6,185 nucleotides of DNA. It comes from Geodermatophilaceae bacterium. GTDB lineage: Bacteria; Actinomycetota; Actinomycetes; Mycobacteriales; Geodermatophilaceae. The notes under the pieces are model-generated. The model was not told the DNA's origin. It searched no databases and saw only the letters and a list, made by a program, of their open reading frames with translations. The DNA lies in the NCBI GenBank assembly GCA_013811805.1, contig JACCUM010000551.1, forward strand, positions 1 to 6,185. Reading direction: 5' to 3'. Of the stretch, positions 5,376 through 6,185 are shown piece after piece. A program made the translations under genes and the position numbers. Within the stretch, counting starts at the first letter, position 1. Every line of letters starts with the position of its first letter.

Positions 5376-5607
5376 AGTCGTTCTAGGCCGGCAGGGTCGT
5401 CTCGTCATCCCCGCTGAGGTACGGGCCGCCCTCGGTCTGTCTCCCGGTGATCGGCTGCACCTGCATCTCACGGGCGATCGACTCGTGCTTCAGCGACCGG
5501 AGGATGCGCTGTCGGAGTTGCGGCGGCTCGGTGCGGCAGTGCCACGGGGACGGTCGCTGGTCGAGGAATTGTTGGCTGATCGGCGCGCGGCGGCTGCCGT
5601 CGAGTGA
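5365..5607 (+). CDS. vapB: AbrB/MazE-type antitoxin (VapB)
   Basis: This is an 80-residue protein from the GTG at 5365. Residues 1-44 are a SpoVT/AbrB swapped-hairpin DNA-binding domain: TVVLGRQGRLVIPAEVRAAL, then GLSPGDRLHLHLTGDRLVLQR. The RQGRLVIPAEVR core is the family signature. Residues 45-80 (helical, ending LADRRAAAAVE) are where antitoxins of this type usually wrap the toxin. It should dimerise, neutralise the downstream PIN toxin and repress its own promoter. The frame is open further upstream to GTG 5329, but family similarity begins at the 5365 GTG and the extra 12 residues would cover the operator repeats. The stop overlaps the toxin start (GTGA, 5604-5607), implying coupled translation. 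Confidence 0.9.
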   Translation: MNATVVLGRQGRLVIPAEVRAALGLSPGDRLHLHLTGDRLVLQRPEDALSELRRLGAAVPRGRSLVEELLADRRAAAAVE

Positions 5608-5984
5608 CCGTGCTCGACGCGTCGGCCGTGCTGGCGCTCATCCATGACGAGGCCGGCGCCGACGCCGTCGCAGCTGCGCTACCCGGCGCCTGGCTGGGAA
5701 CGGTCAATCTGGCCGAGGTCGTGGGGAAGCTCGTTGATGTCGGAGTCGATGCGAGCCAGGTTCGGGAACTGTTGACCACGGCCGGGGTCCGGCTCGAGCC
5801 GCTGCACGTCGAAGACGCCGAGCTTGCCGGAGCCATGCGCTCTCTCGAGGGTGGGCGGGCGCTGTCGCTGGGCGACCGGTGCTGCCTGGCGTTGACGGTG
5901 CGCAGCCCCGCAGCCGAGGTCCTCACCGCCGACCGGGCCTGGACGGGGCTCGACCTACCCATTCACGTTCGGCTGCTCCGGTGA
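5604..5984 (+). CDS. vapC: PIN-domain ribonuclease toxin (VapC)
   Basis: This 126-residue protein starts at GTG, overlapping the antitoxin stop by four bases. It is a full-length PIN domain with the acidic Mg2+/Mn2+ site intact: Asp5 in VLDASAVLAL, Glu38 in VNLAEVVGKL, Asp91 in LSLGDRCCLAL and Asp110 in VLTADRAW. VapC toxins cut tRNA or rRNA at specific sites and halt translation when the labile antitoxin is degraded; the target here cannot be read from sequence. The complete catalytic set and intact antitoxin suggest a working module. It ends immediately before a decayed gene on the other strand, so the pair may have come in with, or helped cause, that break. Confidence 0.93.
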   Translation: MTVLDASAVLALIHDEAGADAVAAALPGAWLGTVNLAEVVGKLVDVGVDASQVRELLTTAGVRLEPLHVEDAELAGAMRSLEGGRALSLGDRCCLALTVRSPAAEVLTADRAWTGLDLPIHVRLLR

Positions 5985-6185
5985 GGCCAAGACCTGGCAG
6001 GCACAAGCCGATCGACCACGGCCAGGCGTAGGTGAAGAACGTGAGGACCGTACGCAGCGCCGGCTCCGGCCATTCGTTTTCGAGGCCGAGTTAGAGGACC
6101 GGCGCCAGCGCCGCCGTCGTGGCATGACCGATAACCAGCGGCCAACAGCAGCCAGCCGATCGGGTTTCGCGGCCGGTGCGAGGCG
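5985..6185 (-). pseudogene. Remnant of a membrane sensor gene, probably histidine kinase N-terminal region
   Basis: Read on the minus strand from the window edge, one frame gives ASHRPRNPIGWLLLAAG, the phrase common at the N-terminal membrane region of actinobacterial sensor histidine kinases (R-PRNPIGW followed by a helix). The frame then degenerates. Similarity resumes in another frame as VIGHATTAALAPVL, a TAA stop (plus-strand TTA, 6091-6093), then LGLENEWPEPALRTV and LTFFTYAWPWSIGLCLPGL, as in the next two helices of such sensors. So there is a frameshift near 6130-6140, one in-frame stop, and loss of everything after the third helix, where vapC begins. The upstream part lies outside the window. 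The histidine kinase assignment rests on recognised phrases, not a search; other multi-pass sensors sharing this region are possible. Confidence 0.55.

Noticed and set aside
5963..6145. 60-residue minus-strand open frame near the right edge as a real small protein
   Set aside because: It starts in the middle of a sensor-like sequence (after NPIGWLL), drifts into a non-homologous frame and overlaps the vapC 3' end. It is better explained as part of the pseudogene.
1..6185. CRISPR arrays, tRNA or rRNA genes, transposases, phage attachment sites
   Set aside because: I saw no regularly spaced repeats, no tRNA-like cloverleaf, no rRNA signature and no transposase or integrase motif in any frame.

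Overview
The window is very GC-rich. It uses GTG starts freely and carries families typical of Actinomycetota: a NhaP-type antiporter with a UBP zinc finger, an HrcA/CIRCE-controlled FmdB (Ruc-type) protein, a lone SAF-domain protein and an AbrB/PIN toxin-antitoxin pair. I read it as chromosome of a high-GC actinobacterium and cannot place it more finely.

Layout. Bases 1-1644 (+) are the 3' part of a Na+/H+ antiporter gene whose first codons lie outside the window. Facing it is a minus-strand cluster transcribed from about 3350 down to 1620: an FmdB/Ruc-type zinc-ribbon protein with a long serine tail (2873-3325), a membrane-anchored SAF-domain protein (2124-2783) and the large-conductance mechanosensitive channel MscL (1620-2075). 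The mscL and antiporter reading frames overlap tail to tail by 25 bases. A near-perfect CIRCE operator (3357-3383) sits in the promoter of the zinc-ribbon gene, so this gene, and possibly the whole cluster, should be repressed by HrcA and induced by heat or protein-folding stress.

Bases 3384-3708 contain no gene I can support. They do contain a 69-base element bounded by perfect 14-base inverted repeats. A class V aminotransferase-fold PLP enzyme (3709-4800, +) follows, convergent with a VOC-fold protein of the bleomycin-binding type (4813-5232, -). Divergent from the VOC gene is a toxin-antitoxin operon: an AbrB-type antitoxin (5365-5607) and a PIN-domain VapC toxin (5604-5984), joined by a 4-base GTGA overlap and preceded by repeated AGCGTGGCA motifs that look like an autoregulatory operator. 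The last 201 bases are the broken remains of a minus-strand membrane-protein gene, probably the N-terminal sensor of a histidine kinase, with a frameshift, a stop codon and an abrupt end next to vapC.

How the genes fit together. The antiporter and MscL both deal with ions and osmotic stress, and the Ruc-like protein with protein-folding and oxidative stress, so the left half reads as a stress-homeostasis neighbourhood. The right half is a mix of accessory genes beside a decayed gene. I see no wholly new multi-gene system. The points most worth a second look are the CIRCE-controlled ruc-SAF-mscL cluster, the antiporter-UBP fusion, the inverted-repeat element at 3511-3579 and the kinase remnant next to vapBC.
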